Origin: Enterococcus lemanii
GTDB taxonomy: Bacteria > Bacillota > Bacilli > Lactobacillales > Enterococcaceae
Direction: 5' to 3'
Length of the DNA stretch: 64,000 bases
Assembly: GCF_016909125.1 (NCBI RefSeq)
Contig: NZ_JAFBFD010000001.1
Location: 62,001 to 126,000 of the forward strand
In this document: positions 49,739 to 61,266 of the stretch, in pieces
Position numbering within the stretch: the first letter of the stretch is position 1
How the letters are laid out: every line of letters starts with the position of its first letter
Notes under the pieces: model-generated
What the model was told of the DNA's origin: nothing
Database searches by the model: none
The model's input: only the letters and a program-made list of their open reading frames with translations
Made by a program: the position numbers and the translations under genes

Positions 49739-50050
49739 TTAAATTCCACGAACTTGAGTGGAAATATTTTGAAACTTCTCTTTTGACGACGGCTTATATA
49801 CGACTAGAATTTTCCCAATAATTTGAACAACTTGACAAGCTAATTGCTTTTCTAAAACAGTTGCAACCTCTTCTGGCACTTCGTCGGTATTTTGTAATAA
49901 AGTCACTTTAATCAATTCACGTTTTTCTAACGCTTCGCCAATTTGGTGAATCATCGCATCATTTAATCCGCCTTTACCAATTTGAAAGATTGGTTTCAAA
50001 TGATGTGCTTCACTTCTTAAAAAACGCTTTTGTTTTCCTCTTAGTTCCAT
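49739..50050 (-). CDS. yhbY: Ribosome assembly RNA-binding protein YhbY
   Basis: A 103-residue CRM-domain protein with LRGKQKRFLRSEAHHLKPIFQIGKGGLN. YhbY binds pre-50S particles. It lies 12 nt after yqeH and 16 nt before nadD. Confidence 0.95.
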   Translation of the reverse strand: MELRGKQKRFLRSEAHHLKPIFQIGKGGLNDAMIHQIGEALEKRELIKVTLLQNTDEVPEEVATVLEKQLACQVVQIIGKILVVYKPSSKEKFQNISTQVRGI

Positions 50051-50062
50051 TTTTTATACCCC

Positions 50063-51172
50063 TTAAATTAATGCTTTTCTTTTTAATACGGCAACCCCTT
50101 TTGGAGCCCACCCTGCGACAACGCATGGATTTGTAATTGTAATCCAGCCTAAGCCAGAAAACACGATATCGGTTTTTTCCTTAATTGAAAACTCATAGCG
50201 GACCAATTCCGGAAACGCTTTGACCTCTTCTGGACGAGGCGGCTGCAATAATCCGCCCACATGCTTATCGTAAAAATCCGTCGCTTTTGCTAACTTTGTC
50301 CGATGGATTTCTAAATCATTTGATAAGTAGGCAACGAACGGGCTTCTTTCACCTTGGATAAAATCAAACCTGGCCAAGCCACCTAAAAACAGTGTCTGTT
50401 CAGCATTTAATTGGTATGTTTTTGGTTTAATCTCTTTATGTGGCGCAACAATTTTTAAGTCTTTGTCACCTAAGTAATGCGCCATTTGATGTCGGTGGAT
50501 AATTCCTGGCGTATCAATTAAAAAATGCCCATCATCTAATGGAATTTCAATTTTATCTAGCGTTGTCCCTGGAAAGCGTGAAGTCGTAATCAATTCTTGA
50601 ACACCCGCTGTTTGTTTAATAATTTGATTAATTAAAGTAGACTTTCCTACGTTTGTTACACCCACGACATAAACATCTTTGCCTTGTCGATGTTTTTCAA
50701 TTGCATCCAGTAAACTAGCTAATTCATTCGTTTTTTTAGCACTTGTTAATAAGACATCGACTGGGCGCAAACCCGCTTCATGTGCACGCTCTTTCATCCA
50801 TTGTGTCAATTTTGAAGCTTTTAACGACTTAGGTAAAATATCGACTTTGTTGCCAACTAATAAAACAGGATTATTGCCCACAAAACGATGTAAGCCTGGA
50901 ATCAGTGAACCATTGAAGTCAAAAATATCAACGACGTTCACAATTAGAGCTTCTTTTTCACCAATTTCATTTAATAAACGTAAAAAATCATCATCCGTTA
51001 ACGAAACATCTTGAATTTCATTGTAGTGACGCAAGCGAAAACATCTTTGACAATAGACTTCTCCTGACTCAAGGCCTTTTTCTAGCGCTGATTTTGGTGT
51101 AAAACCAAGTTTATTTTTATCTTCTGTTTGAATCGTTACGCCACAGCCGATACATTGAATTTTCTCCGTCAT
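50063..51172 (-). CDS. yqeH: Ribosome biogenesis GTPase YqeH
   Basis: A 369-residue circularly permuted GTPase needed for 30S assembly. An N-terminal zinc finger (CIGCG...CQRCF) comes first. Then G4 (LVGNKVDILP) and G5 precede G1 (VGVTNVGKSTLIN), followed by G2 and G3 (LIDTPG). The C-terminal domain binds RNA. The ATG at 51172 has AAGGAG 7 nt upstream; it overlaps the yqeG stop by 4 nt. Confidence 0.96.
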   Translation of the reverse strand: MTEKIQCIGCGVTIQTEDKNKLGFTPKSALEKGLESGEVYCQRCFRLRHYNEIQDVSLTDDDFLRLLNEIGEKEALIVNVVDIFDFNGSLIPGLHRFVGNNPVLLVGNKVDILPKSLKASKLTQWMKERAHEAGLRPVDVLLTSAKKTNELASLLDAIEKHRQGKDVYVVGVTNVGKSTLINQIIKQTAGVQELITTSRFPGTTLDKIEIPLDDGHFLIDTPGIIHRHQMAHYLGDKDLKIVAPHKEIKPKTYQLNAEQTLFLGGLARFDFIQGERSPFVAYLSNDLEIHRTKLAKATDFYDKHVGGLLQPPRPEEVKAFPELVRYEFSIKEKTDIVFSGLGWITITNPCVVAGWAPKGVAVLKRKALI

Positions 51173-51696
51173 TTTAATTCTCCTTGCCATTTCATTTCAG
51201 GATTATTTGCGAGTAAATGTTTCATAATTTTTCTTTCCATAAAACGGTTAAATTTCGTATTCCAAGCATCGGTTGTCACAATTGGTTTTACTAAAACACT
51301 TTTAACACCTGCACTGTTTGCTGCTTTAATATCCGTCATAATTTGATCACCAATCATCATTACTTCTGTTGGCTTTAAGTCTAATTTTTTTAGCGCTTGA
51401 TGAATCCCTCTTGGAAATGGTTTTAACGCGCGCGAGATAAAATCAAGTTGCAAAGATTGCAAAGCTTTCTTAACTCGGGCATGGCTGTTATTTGAAATTA
51501 CAATTACAGGAATTTCAGCCTCTTTCATTGTTTGTAACCACTGCTTTAACTCTTTCGTTCCATCAGGATTATTCCAAGCAATCAGCGTATTATCAAGATC
51601 GACAAAGACCGCTTTGATTCCTTGTTCTTTGAATTGATCTGGCGTGATTTGATAAATCGCTTCAATCATCCAAGTTGGTTTGTATTTTAAAAACAT
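51169..51696 (-). CDS. yqeG: HAD-family phosphatase YqeG
   Basis: A 175-residue HAD superfamily IIIA phosphatase. Motif I is VFVDLDNTLIAW, motif II VISNN, motif III IGDQIMTDIKAANSAG. In Bacillus YqeG is linked to YqeH by gene order; substrate unknown. I chose the ATG at 51696, after AAAGGAG. First gene of the yqeG-yqeH-yhbY-nadD-yqeK-rsfS-yqeM operon. Confidence 0.94.
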   Translation of the reverse strand: MFLKYKPTWMIEAIYQITPDQFKEQGIKAVFVDLDNTLIAWNNPDGTKELKQWLQTMKEAEIPVIVISNNSHARVKKALQSLQLDFISRALKPFPRGIHQALKKLDLKPTEVMMIGDQIMTDIKAANSAGVKSVLVKPIVTTDAWNTKFNRFMERKIMKHLLANNPEMKWQGELK

Positions 51697-51712
51697 ACTT
51701 TCTCCTTTGATT

Positions 51713-51743
51713 AAAAAATCAAGGAGCACGAATTTGTACTCCT
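51713..51743 (-). terminator. Terminator between the suhB-like gene and yqeG
   Basis: Read leftward, AGGAGTAC and GTGCTCCT form an 8-bp stem (one G-T pair) with a 6-nt loop and a TTTTTT tail at 51713-51718. A TATAAT-like -10 for yqeG (51753-51758) lies just upstream, so the yqeG transcript may begin close to this hairpin. Confidence 0.6.
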
Positions 51744-51798
51744 CAACCGATTATTATACAACAATTCTGATACAAAAAAAAGTTATTGATCCAAATAT

Positions 51799-52581
51799 TT
51801 AGTAGCCTTCTTTATTTTCTAACGATAGCTTTAAAATTTGTGTATAAGCTGCGGGTCCAGCAGCGACACAAAATTCTCTTTCATCGAGATTTAAAGATTC
51901 GCCATCAAATTTCGTTACCGTCATCCCTAGTGTTTCAACCAGAATTTGCCCTGCTGCATAATCCCAAGGTGCAAGATTTGAAATATAGCCGGCACGACGT
52001 CCTAAAGCCAGATGAATAAATTCGACTCCCGCACAGCCACACATCCGAATCCCCATCGAAACATCACCAATTGCTTGTAAATTACCAATATTATGAGTAT
52101 ACATTTTAGCATTTACGCCAAGTAAGCCTTCTTCTAAAGAAAGATATTTGGTTTGTTGAACACGCTCTTCATTAACGTAAACACCAATTGAAGGTCCGCC
52201 CCAAAGGAACTCATTTTTCATTACATCATAAATAAAACCTAAAACCCCTTTCCCTTCTTCATAGATGGCAACCATAATACAGAAATTTTCGCCTTCTAAA
52301 ACAAAATTCATCGTTCCATCAATCGGATCAATCACAAAAACACGTCCTGAAAAATCTTCAAGTTTATCTTGCCCATTTTCCTCACCTAAAATCTTAGCTT
52401 TTGGATCAAAGGTCATAATCTTACCTACTAGAAAGTCTTGAATTTCTTTGTCTAAGTTCGTCACTAAATCGGTCCGACTCAGTTTTGTATCGACTTGTAA
52501 TTTTTCGTCTAACAAAGCTTCTTTTAAGCGTTCACCCGCTTCAAGTAGCCAGCTTTTCACTTCACTAATTAAAATTTGCAC
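51799..52581 (-). CDS. Inositol monophosphatase family protein
   Basis: A 260-residue Li+-sensitive phosphatase family member. The metal-binding motifs are GEENGQ near 70, FVIDPIDGTMNFV near 87, and WDYAAGQILVETLG near 210. In Gram-positive bacteria the true substrate of these SuhB/YktC proteins (inositol phosphate, PAP or another) is uncertain. I chose the GTG at 52581, with AAAGG 9 nt upstream; a TTG at 52590 directly abuts that site. It follows the UPF0223 gene, as yktA-yktC do in Bacillus. Confidence 0.9.
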   Translation of the reverse strand: MQILISEVKSWLLEAGERLKEALLDEKLQVDTKLSRTDLVTNLDKEIQDFLVGKIMTFDPKAKILGEENGQDKLEDFSGRVFVIDPIDGTMNFVLEGENFCIMVAIYEEGKGVLGFIYDVMKNEFLWGGPSIGVYVNEERVQQTKYLSLEEGLLGVNAKMYTHNIGNLQAIGDVSMGIRMCGCAGVEFIHLALGRRAGYISNLAPWDYAAGQILVETLGMTVTKFDGESLNLDEREFCVAAGPAAYTQILKLSLENKEGY

Positions 52582-52586
52582 TTTTC

Positions 52587-52871
52587 TCAACCTTTCATTT
52601 TTAAAATCTTCTTTTCATTTTTCTTGGCATTTTGAAGTGTTTGGTATAAAGAATACCCTGCTGTTTCTTCAAACTCACGACCCAGTCGGCGTTCTTCTCC
52701 AATGCTACGAACCACTTTTTTAAATGCTTGATATTTTTCTAAAAATTGTTGATTGTCAATTCCTTTTTCATAAGCTTGTTCCAGTGCTTGCCAAAGCGCC
52801 ATTACTTGAACCATTTCCTCGGTTGACCACTCTAAGTCAAGGGGGTACTGATAATCTTTCATTTTATTCAT
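52587..52871 (-). CDS. UPF0223 family protein (YktA-like)
   Basis: A 94-residue protein of the UPF0223 family, with YQYPLDLEWSTEEMVQV, FKKVVRSIGEERRLGREFEETAGYSLYQTL. Function unknown. An ATG at 52862 is an alternative start; the ribosome binding site AAAGGA fits neither perfectly. It is followed directly by the inositol monophosphatase family gene. Confidence 0.9.
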   Translation of the reverse strand: MNKMKDYQYPLDLEWSTEEMVQVMALWQALEQAYEKGIDNQQFLEKYQAFKKVVRSIGEERRLGREFEETAGYSLYQTLQNAKKNEKKILKMKG

Positions 52872-52928
52872 ACGTCCTTTTTAGTATTTACTACTTTTAG
52901 TTTATCATACTTTTATCGTAAAAAAAAT

Positions 52929-52963
52929 AAAAGACGCCTCCTCCCAAAAGGAAAACGTCTTTT
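52929..52963 (-). terminator. Terminator of the pdh operon
   Basis: Read leftward, AAAAGACG and CGTCTTTT enclose an inner TCC/GGA-type stem, followed by ATTTTTTT. It lies 16 nt after the lpd stop. Confidence 0.88.
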
Positions 52964-52978
52964 ATAAGTTCATTTATC

Positions 52979-54385
52979 TTAAGCGTGAATTGGCAGACCT
53001 AAAGCTAGTTCCGCTGCGTCCATCACGATTTCACCTAATGATGGGTGTGGATGGATCGTTAAGGCGATATCTTCTGCGTTCATACCAGATTCAATGGCTA
53101 GCGCTAATTCAGAAATAATATCTGAAGCACCAACACCTGCAACTTGCGCCCCAACGATGACATGATCTTCAATTGTTGTAACTAGGCGAACAAATCCTTC
53201 TGTCTTACCTAATGACAACGCACGGCCATTACCAGCAAATGGGAATTTAATTGCTTTCGCTTCAATTCCTTGGTCTTTTGCTTCAGCAATTGTAAGGCCT
53301 ACAGAGGCAAGCTCAGGGTCTGTAAAGGCAACAGCAGGCATTGCTTTGTAGTCTACCTCAACTTTTTTACCAGAAATTGCTTCTGCCGCAACTTTTGCTT
53401 CATAACTTGCTTTATGAGCAAGAGCAGCACCTGGAACAATATCCCCAATCGCATAAATATTTGAAACATTTGTACGACCTTGTTTGTCTACTGGAATCAA
53501 GCCGCGTTCACCAATTGTAACACCTGCTTGTTCTAGACCCATATCATCCGTATTCGGACGGCGACCAACTGTAACCATTACGTAATCAGCCGTGATACTT
53601 TCTTGTTTACCATCAACTTCATAGTTAACCGTTACGCTATCACCATTGTCAATTGCTTCTTTAGCCATCGCTTTTGTCACGATTGTTACTGCTTTTTTAG
53701 CAAAGTCTTCTTCAACGATTTTCACCATGTCTTTTTCATAAGTTGGTAAAATTTGTGGAGAACCTTCTAAAATCGTCACTTCTGCTCCTAGGTTTGCATA
53801 CGCACCACCTAGTTCTGCACCAATTACACCGCCACCAATAATGACTAATTTTTTAGGCACTTCTTTTAAGTTTAAACCGCCTGTTGAATCAAGTACGCGT
53901 CCAGCAAATTTAAATCCAGGAATTTCAATTGGACGAGAACCAGTCGCAATAATAGCGTTATTGAACTCATAAGTTTGAGCAGAATCTTCTTTAATTACAC
54001 GTAAAGTACGATCATCTACAAAGAATGCTTCCCCTTCAATGACTTCAACTTTATTTTTTTTCAATAAGAAGCTAATACCTGATGTTAATTTATTAACAAC
54101 GCCATTATCTTTCCAATCTTGTGTTTGTGCAAAATCAAGTGTCACGTTATCAGCTGTCACACCAAACATTTGTGAGTGTAACGCTTCTTGATAATGGTGA
54201 CCAGCTGCAATTAGAGCTTTCGATGGAATACAACCAACGTTTAAACAAACGCCACCGATGTATTCACGTTCAATAATTGCTACTTTTTGTCCCATTTGAG
54301 CAGCACGGATGGCAGCTACATAGCCACCAGGTCCTGCTCCGATTACAACTGTATCTAATTCTAAGGCGAAATCTCCAACTACCAT
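52979..54385 (-). CDS. pdhD: Dihydrolipoyl dehydrogenase (E3)
   Basis: A 468-residue flavoprotein disulfide reductase, the E3 of pyruvate dehydrogenase. It has an FAD loop [20 protein letters not shown], the redox pair [15 protein letters not shown], an NAD loop [14 protein letters not shown], and the C-terminal His-Glu in [10 protein letters not shown]. It reoxidises dihydrolipoamide on E2. It is the last gene of pdhA-pdhB-pdhC-pdhD and starts 7 nt after pdhC. Confidence 0.97.
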   Translation of the reverse strand: MVVGDFALELDTVVIGAGPGGYVAAIRAAQMGQKVAIIEREYIGGVCLNVGCIPSKALIAAGHHYQEALHSQMFGVTADNVTLDFAQTQDWKDNGVVNKLTSGISFLLKKNKVEVIEGEAFFVDDRTLRVIKEDSAQTYEFNNAIIATGSRPIEIPGFKFAGRVLDSTGGLNLKEVPKKLVIIGGGVIGAELGGAYANLGAEVTILEGSPQILPTYEKDMVKIVEEDFAKKAVTIVTKAMAKEAIDNGDSVTVNYEVDGKQESITADYVMVTVGRRPNTDDMGLEQAGVTIGERGLIPVDKQGRTNVSNIYAIGDIVPGAALAHKASYEAKVAAEAISGKKVEVDYKAMPAVAFTDPELASVGLTIAEAKDQGIEAKAIKFPFAGNGRALSLGKTEGFVRLVTTIEDHVIVGAQVAGVGASDIISELALAIESGMNAEDIALTIHPHPSLGEIVMDAAELALGLPIHA

Positions 54386-54392
54386 TTGTTTA

Positions 54393-56000
54393 TCATCCTT
54401 CCATCAATAGTAACTCTGGATCTGCTAACAGACGTTTAATGTTGTTCATTGCTTTTTGAGCAGTCGCTCCATCAACAATGCGGTGGTCAAAGCTTAATGA
54501 TAATTTCATTACGCGACCAACAACGATTTCGCCCTCTGCATTGACTACTGGTTGTTGTGCAATTGTACCGACACCTAAAATCGCTACTTCTGGGTAGTTG
54601 ATTACTGGTGTGAACCATGCGCCACCAACAGAACCAATATTCGTAATTGTAACAGTACCGTTACGCATATCTTCTGCTACTAATTTACCTTCATGTGCTA
54701 AAGCAGCTTTTCCGTTAATTTCATCCGCAATTGCAAATAATCCTTTACGGTCAGCGTCTTTCACGTTTGGTACGTATAAGCCGTGATCAGTATCTGTTGC
54801 AATACCAATGTTATAGTAATTTTTATAAACAATTTCTTGCGTTGCATCATCAATTGACGCATTCATCACTGGGAATTTTTTCATTGTTGCCGTTAAAGCT
54901 TTTACAACATATGGTAAGAAAGTAAGTTTTGTGCCGTTTGCTGCAGCAATGTCTTTAAATTTCTTACGTTGATCCCAAAGGTTTGAAACTTCCACTTCAT
55001 CATGTAACGTAACATGTGGTGCGGTGTGTTTGCTGTTAACCATCGCTTTAGCAATTGCTTTACGTGTTGGTGTCATTTTTTCGCGTGTTTCTAATTCCGC
55101 AACATTTGACACGAATGGTTTTGGTGCTGCTTTTGGTGCCGCTGTTTCTTGAACTGGTGCTGCCGCCACTTCAGCTGCTGCTTCTGGAGCAGACGCTGTT
55201 GGAGCTGCAACAGGTGCGCCACCTGCTAAGAATGTTTCGATATCCGCTTTTGTTACACGGCCACCTTTACCAGTTGGCGTTACCAAAGTAATGTCAACTT
55301 CTTTTTCACGCGCAAATTGACGAACTGAAGGCATCGCTAAAACGCGCTTGCTTGGGACACCCGTTGGAGCGGCTGGTGCTGCGGCTGTTACTGGTGTTGA
55401 TGCTGCTGACGCTTGTGCTACAGGTGCAGCTGGTGCGCTAGCCGGTGCGGAATTATGGCCTGGTGCATCAATTTCAACTAAAACATCACCAACGTTCGCT
55501 ACAACGCCTTCTGCAACTAAAATACTTTTCACTGTTCCAGTAACTGGAGATGGAATTTCTTCTACTGATTTGTCATTTTGCACTTCTAATAATGTGTCAT
55601 CTTCATTAATTGTATCGCCTGCTTTAACAAACCATTTAACGATTTCGCCTTCTGCAATTCCTTCACCAATATCTGGTAATTTAAATTGGAAGACCCCTTC
55701 GCCACTTGCCTCTACTACTGGTGCAGCAGGTGCAGCAGCTGCTGGAGCGTCATCTTCATGGCCTGGTGCGTCAATTTCAACTAGAACATCACCAACGTTC
55801 GCTACAACGCCTTCACTTACTAAAATATTTTTAACTACCCCAGTAACTGGAGATGGAATTTCTTCTACTGATTTGTCATTTTGTACTTCTAATAATGTAT
55901 CATCTTCATTGATTGTATCGCCTACTTTGACGAACCATTTAACGATTTCGCCTTCTGCAATCCCTTCACCAATATCTGGTAATTTAAATTGAAATGCCAT
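54393..56000 (-). CDS. pdhC: Dihydrolipoamide acetyltransferase (E2) with two lipoyl domains
   Basis: A 535-residue E2 core protein. Two lipoyl domains (about 1-80 and 103-182) each carry the lipoylated Lys in [13 protein letters not shown]. Ala/Pro-rich linkers separate them from the peripheral subunit-binding domain (about 225-262, [18 protein letters not shown]) and from the catalytic domain (about 305-535) with [15 protein letters not shown]. Two lipoyl domains are common in enterococcal E2. The DNA of the two is very similar; see the repeat entries. Confidence 0.97.
   Translation of the reverse strand: MAFQFKLPDIGEGIAEGEIVKWFVKVGDTINEDDTLLEVQNDKSVEEIPSPVTGVVKNILVSEGVVANVGDVLVEIDAPGHEDDAPAAAAPAAPVVEASGEGVFQFKLPDIGEGIAEGEIVKWFVKAGDTINEDDTLLEVQNDKSVEEIPSPVTGTVKSILVAEGVVANVGDVLVEIDAPGHNSAPASAPAAPVAQASAASTPVTAAAPAAPTGVPSKRVLAMPSVRQFAREKEVDITLVTPTGKGGRVTKADIETFLAGGAPVAAPTASAPEAAAEVAAAPVQETAAPKAAPKPFVSNVAELETREKMTPTRKAIAKAMVNSKHTAPHVTLHDEVEVSNLWDQRKKFKDIAAANGTKLTFLPYVVKALTATMKKFPVMNASIDDATQEIVYKNYYNIGIATDTDHGLYVPNVKDADRKGLFAIADEINGKAALAHEGKLVAEDMRNGTVTITNIGSVGGAWFTPVINYPEVAILGVGTIAQQPVVNAEGEIVVGRVMKLSLSFDHRIVDGATAQKAMNNIKRLLADPELLLMEG
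55459..55692 (-). repeat. Lipoyl-domain direct repeat, second copy
   Basis: Encodes the second lipoyl domain of PdhC. It aligns with 55762-55995 at an offset of 303 nt (101 codons), with only scattered, mostly third-position differences. Confidence 0.9.
55762..55995 (-). repeat. Lipoyl-domain direct repeat, first copy
   Basis: Encodes the first lipoyl domain of PdhC; partner of 55459-55692. Confidence 0.9.
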
Positions 56001-56030
56001 GTTTAATATCTCCCTTTCTCGCTTCTTTGA

Positions 56031-57008
56031 TTAGAAGTTTGCGATTTCTCTTACTTTTTCTTCGATGTCTTTTGCATTCGGTAACCATGCACCTTCTGCT
56101 TGACCAAATGGGAAAACAGTATCTGGAGCAGAAACACGACCAATTGGTGCTTCTAATGAAAGAATTGAGCGTTCAGCAATTTCAGCTGCAACTTGTGCGC
56201 CAACGCCAGCTTGTTTTTGAGCTTCTTGTACAACAACAACACGGCCTGTTTTCTCAACAGAAGCAATAATTGTTGCAATGTCTAATGGAGCAACTGTACG
56301 TAAGTCAATAATCTCAACATCAATATTTTCTTTTGCTAATACATCGGCTGCTTTGATTGCTTCACGAACCATTGCACCATAAGTAATAATTGAAACATCT
56401 TTTCCTTCACGTGTAATTCCAGCTTTGTCTAATGGAACAACGTAAGATTCTTCTGGCACTTCCTCACGGAAAGAACGGTATAATTTCATATGTTCTAAGA
56501 AAACAACTGGGTCATTACTTCTAATTGAAGCAATTAACAATCCTTTTGCATCATATGGATTTGATGGGATAACAACACGGATACCTGGTGATTGAGCAAT
56601 TAAGCCTTCCAAGTTATCTGAGTGTAATTCTGGTGTATGAACCCCACCACCAAATGGTGAACGAATCGTAATTGGTAATTGACGAGTGCCACCCATGCGG
56701 TAACGAGTACGCGCCATTTGTGCAACTACTTCATCCATTGCTTCAAAAACGAAACCAAAGAATTGTAGTTCAGGAACTGGACGGTAACCTTCTAATGCTA
56801 AACCAAACGCTAAACCAGCGATCCCTGATTCTGCTAATGGTGTATCAAATACGCGGTCTTCACCAAATTTTTCTTGTAAGCCTTCAGTAGCACGGAAAAC
56901 CCCACCGTTTTTACCTACGTCTTCACCGAACATAATTACATTTTTATCATCAGCTAATTCACAAGCAAGTGCATCGGTAATTGCTTGAATCATCGTTTTT
57001 TGTGCCAT
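56031..57008 (-). CDS. pdhB: Pyruvate dehydrogenase E1 beta subunit
   Basis: A 325-residue transketolase-like E1 beta. [20 protein letters not shown] at the start, [21 protein letters not shown] and [19 protein letters not shown] are typical. It binds thiamine diphosphate with PdhA and decarboxylates pyruvate. It starts 3 nt after the end of pdhA and precedes pdhC by 30 nt. Confidence 0.97.
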   Translation of the reverse strand: MAQKTMIQAITDALACELADDKNVIMFGEDVGKNGGVFRATEGLQEKFGEDRVFDTPLAESGIAGLAFGLALEGYRPVPELQFFGFVFEAMDEVVAQMARTRYRMGGTRQLPITIRSPFGGGVHTPELHSDNLEGLIAQSPGIRVVIPSNPYDAKGLLIASIRSNDPVVFLEHMKLYRSFREEVPEESYVVPLDKAGITREGKDVSIITYGAMVREAIKAADVLAKENIDVEIIDLRTVAPLDIATIIASVEKTGRVVVVQEAQKQAGVGAQVAAEIAERSILSLEAPIGRVSAPDTVFPFGQAEGAWLPNAKDIEEKVREIANF

Positions 57009-57011
57009 GTT

Positions 57012-58480
<1,469 letters not shown>

Positions 58481-58529
58481 AAAAAAGGAACAGATTTTCT
58501 TTTTTAAAAAAAGTAATCTGCTCCTTTTA
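58481..58529 (-). terminator. Terminator of mgtA
   Basis: Read leftward, AAAAGGAGCAGATT and AATCTGTTCCTTTT form a long stem with an A/T-rich upper part, ending in a T run. It lies 47 nt after the mgtA stop. Confidence 0.85.
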
Positions 58530-58575
58530 TTTAATAAAAGAATGATTTCGTAAAAGCTGTTTTATCTTTTATTGA

Positions 58576-61170
58576 TTATAACCATTCACCAGTTACACGA
58601 ATATAAATTCGTTTTGCCCCTTCTAAAGCCAATAAGTAAGCTATTACGATTCCAACAAACCAGAACCAATAGCTTGTTGGTAATGAGGTAAATTCAAAAA
58701 AGTTCGCTAATGGTGTACTTACGATCGTAAACCCAACCAGAACAACAGCAAGGCTTGCTAACACAACTGGCATTGATGGGCGACTTTGGATAAATGGAAT
58801 TTTTCTTGTCCGAACCATCGGAACAACTAAAGTTTGAGTCACTAATCCAACCATAAACCACCCTGTCTGGAAAAGAGCTTGTTCTGCAATTGTATTCGCA
58901 GAAAATACATTCCACATCACAATAAAGGTTATAATATCAAAAATACTACTCACTGGACCGATAAAAATGGTAAATTTAAGTAATCCTCTAATCCGCCACT
59001 TAACGGGTGTTGCTAATTCTTCCTCATCAACGTTATCCCACGGTATCGTTAGTTGAGCCATGTCATAGACTAAGTTTTGAATTAACAATTGAATCGAAAG
59101 CATTGGTAAGAACGGTAAAAAAGCACTCGCCGCCAAAATCGCAAAGACGTTACCGAAGTTTGAACTGATGGTGATTTTAATATATTTCATCATATTACTA
59201 AATACTTTTCGACCTTCAACAACCCCATGGTCTAAAACATTTAAGCTTTTTTCCAAAAGAATGATTGAACTGGCATCTTTTGTAATATCAGCTGCTGTAT
59301 CAACTGAAATCCCTACGTCAGCAGTGCGGAGTGCCGGAGCATCATTAATCCCATCACCCATAAAACCGACTGTATGGCCTTTTGACTGTAAAGATTCGAT
59401 AATACGTGATTTTTGCATCGGATTTAATTTTGCAAACAAGTGAATTTGTTCAACTTGATTTTTTAACTCTTCGTCTGTTAACGCATCAATTTGTGTACCT
59501 AACAAGTATTCGTTGACTTCGATTCCAACATCATTACATACTTTTTTTGCTACAATTTCATTATCGCCAGTCAATACTTTGACTGTTACCCCATGTTGAT
59601 GCAAGGAATGAATCGCTGTTTTAGCAGAGGCTTTCGCTGGATCTAAGAAGCCCATAAAGCCAATAATTGTCATTTCATTTTCGTCTGCAACTGAATAGAC
59701 TGCATCACTGTGCGCATCTTTTTTTACCGCTACCGTCAAAACGCGCATCCCTTGTTCGTTTAATACTCTATTCACTTTGCGCATTTGCTCGCGTAGTAAA
59801 TCAGTAATTGGTTGAACGACGCCATCAATTTCTACATAAGAACACACCGCTTCCATTTCCTCAACGGCTCCTTTAGTAATCATCAATTGATGCTCGTCTG
59901 CTTTTACAACGACTGTCAATCTTCTTCTTGAGAAATCAAAAGGGATTTCATCAATTTTTTGGATTTCTTTAAAAGGCAAGGCTCTTTCATTTTCTTCATA
60001 ATAATTAATTACGGCAATATCCATTAAGTTTTTCCAACCCGTCTGATAAGAAGAGTTTAGGAACGTGTAATCTAGTACATCTTGATTATTTTCTCCTAAA
60101 GGATTTAAGTGTTGCACTAAAACAACGCGATCTTCAGTAATCGTACCTGTTTTGTCTGTACAAAGAACATCCATACTACCTAAATTTTGAATCGAAGGTA
60201 ATTCTTTTACAATAACTTTTTGTTTTGATAATGCAATCGCACCTTTAGCTAAGTTACTTGTTACAATCATCGGTAACATTTCAGGAGTCAACCCTACTGC
60301 AACGGCAATCGCAAAGAAAAATGCTGCCGTCCAATCGCCTTTGGTTAAGCCGTTTAATAAAAAAACAATTGGAAATAAGACAACAACCATTCGCAAGAGT
60401 AACTTACTCACTTTAATCAACCCTTGATCAAAAGAAGTTTTCCCACGACTTTTGGTTGCGTTTTTAGCAATATCTCCAAAAAAGGTATTTTGTCCTGTTT
60501 TTAAAATAATTGCTTTACCTTGACCACTCAAAACATCCGTTCCCATAAATACCAAATCTTGCATATCGATTGCTGAAATGTTTTGATCGTTTTTTTCAAT
60601 CCCCGCTTCAACGAATTTCTCAACAGGCATTGATTCACCCGTTAAAGACGATTGGTTAATAAAGAGGTCATTCGTCCAAATCAAAACGGCATCTGCTGGG
60701 ATCATATCTCCTGTAGCGAGTGTTACGATGTCTCCTGGTACCACTTCATCCATCGGAATTTCTTCAGTAATACCATTTCTAGTAACGGCACACGTATTCT
60801 CAATTAATTCTTTTAACGCCTCGCTCGCTTGCTGTGAGCGGTACTCTTGAATAAAAGTGATAATAACACTCGCTAAAATCATCAAACTCATAACGATTGC
60901 TGCTTCATAGTCTTTCGTTAAAGCTGAAACAAGCATTAAACCAAGCAACACTAAAACAAAGGGGTCTTTAAATGCTGATAGAAAAATTAACCATGGTGGG
61001 GTTGGTTTTTCTGCATCTACTTTATTGGGACCAAATTCTTCTAAACGTTCTAAGGCATCTTCTTTTGAAAGTCCTTGTGCCGACGTTCTTAGTTCCATAT
61101 ACAACTCACGCTCAGAAAGAAGCGCTAATTTTTTTAACTCTTGTTCTTTAAAATCTGTCTTTTTCATCAT
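58576..61170 (-). CDS. mgtA: Mg2+-transporting P-type ATPase
   Basis: A P3B-type ATPase of 864 residues (from the ATG at 61170). The phosphorylated Asp is in LCTDKTGTITED near 337, the actuator motif in SSLTGESMPVEK, and the hinge in MGDGINDAPALRTADVGISVD. About ten membrane segments follow the usual layout, with the last six at the C terminus. The protein starts with a cytosolic cation-ATPase N domain. GAGGAGG lies 7 nt before the chosen ATG; another ATG at 61176 is closer. Mg2+ uptake is supported by the M-box riboswitch directly upstream. A short leader reading frame lies between the two. Confidence 0.96.
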   Translation of the reverse strand: MMKKTDFKEQELKKLALLSERELYMELRTSAQGLSKEDALERLEEFGPNKVDAEKPTPPWLIFLSAFKDPFVLVLLGLMLVSALTKDYEAAIVMSLMILASVIITFIQEYRSQQASEALKELIENTCAVTRNGITEEIPMDEVVPGDIVTLATGDMIPADAVLIWTNDLFINQSSLTGESMPVEKFVEAGIEKNDQNISAIDMQDLVFMGTDVLSGQGKAIILKTGQNTFFGDIAKNATKSRGKTSFDQGLIKVSKLLLRMVVVLFPIVFLLNGLTKGDWTAAFFFAIAVAVGLTPEMLPMIVTSNLAKGAIALSKQKVIVKELPSIQNLGSMDVLCTDKTGTITEDRVVLVQHLNPLGENNQDVLDYTFLNSSYQTGWKNLMDIAVINYYEENERALPFKEIQKIDEIPFDFSRRRLTVVVKADEHQLMITKGAVEEMEAVCSYVEIDGVVQPITDLLREQMRKVNRVLNEQGMRVLTVAVKKDAHSDAVYSVADENEMTIIGFMGFLDPAKASAKTAIHSLHQHGVTVKVLTGDNEIVAKKVCNDVGIEVNEYLLGTQIDALTDEELKNQVEQIHLFAKLNPMQKSRIIESLQSKGHTVGFMGDGINDAPALRTADVGISVDTAADITKDASSIILLEKSLNVLDHGVVEGRKVFSNMMKYIKITISSNFGNVFAILAASAFLPFLPMLSIQLLIQNLVYDMAQLTIPWDNVDEEELATPVKWRIRGLLKFTIFIGPVSSIFDIITFIVMWNVFSANTIAEQALFQTGWFMVGLVTQTLVVPMVRTRKIPFIQSRPSMPVVLASLAVVLVGFTIVSTPLANFFEFTSLPTSYWFWFVGIVIAYLLALEGAKRIYIRVTGEWL

Positions 61171-61173
61171 GTT

Positions 61174-61222
61174 CATTCCTCCTCGAATTTATGCTAGGAA
61201 TGAAAGTTGACATCCTCCTAGC
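61174..61222 (-). other. Mutually exclusive hairpins around the mgtA ribosome binding site
   Basis: Hairpin A pairs GCTAGGA (61216-61222 read leftward) with TCCTAGC (61193-61199). Hairpin B pairs CATTCCT (61196-61202) with AGGAATG (61174-61180), hiding half of the mgtA ribosome binding site and the first ATG. The two share 61196-61199 and cannot form together. A ribosome ending at the leader-peptide stop (61189-61191) would open both. Confidence 0.5.
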
Positions 61223-61266
61223 ATTTGGGTCATTTTTTTATTTATCTGGGGACTGGGACAATCCAT
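61189..61266 (-). CDS. Candidate 25-residue leader peptide upstream of mgtA
   Basis: A short frame begins with ATG at 61266, 7 nt after AAAGGCGG (61274-61281), one base off a full ribosome binding site. The peptide starts MDCPSPQINKK, with two Pro codons (CCC AGT CCC) early, then MTQMLGG, and ends CQLSFLA; it has two Cys and three Met. The stop is 18 nt before mgtA, whose ribosome binding site lies between them. The frame lies after the M-box terminator, so it is transcribed only when Mg2+ is low. Its 3' half overlaps two alternative hairpins, and its end would be covered by a ribosome reading it. A Salmonella mgtL-like role is inferred; no sequence relation is implied. Confidence 0.6.
   Translation of the reverse strand: MDCPSPQINKKMTQMLGGCQLSFLA

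Noticed and set aside
55348-55992. 214-codon open frame on the plus strand over pdhC
   Set aside because: It is the antisense of the repeated lipoyl domains and Ala/Pro linkers. The internal repetition mirrors pdhC, and there is no ribosome binding site or independent codon signal.
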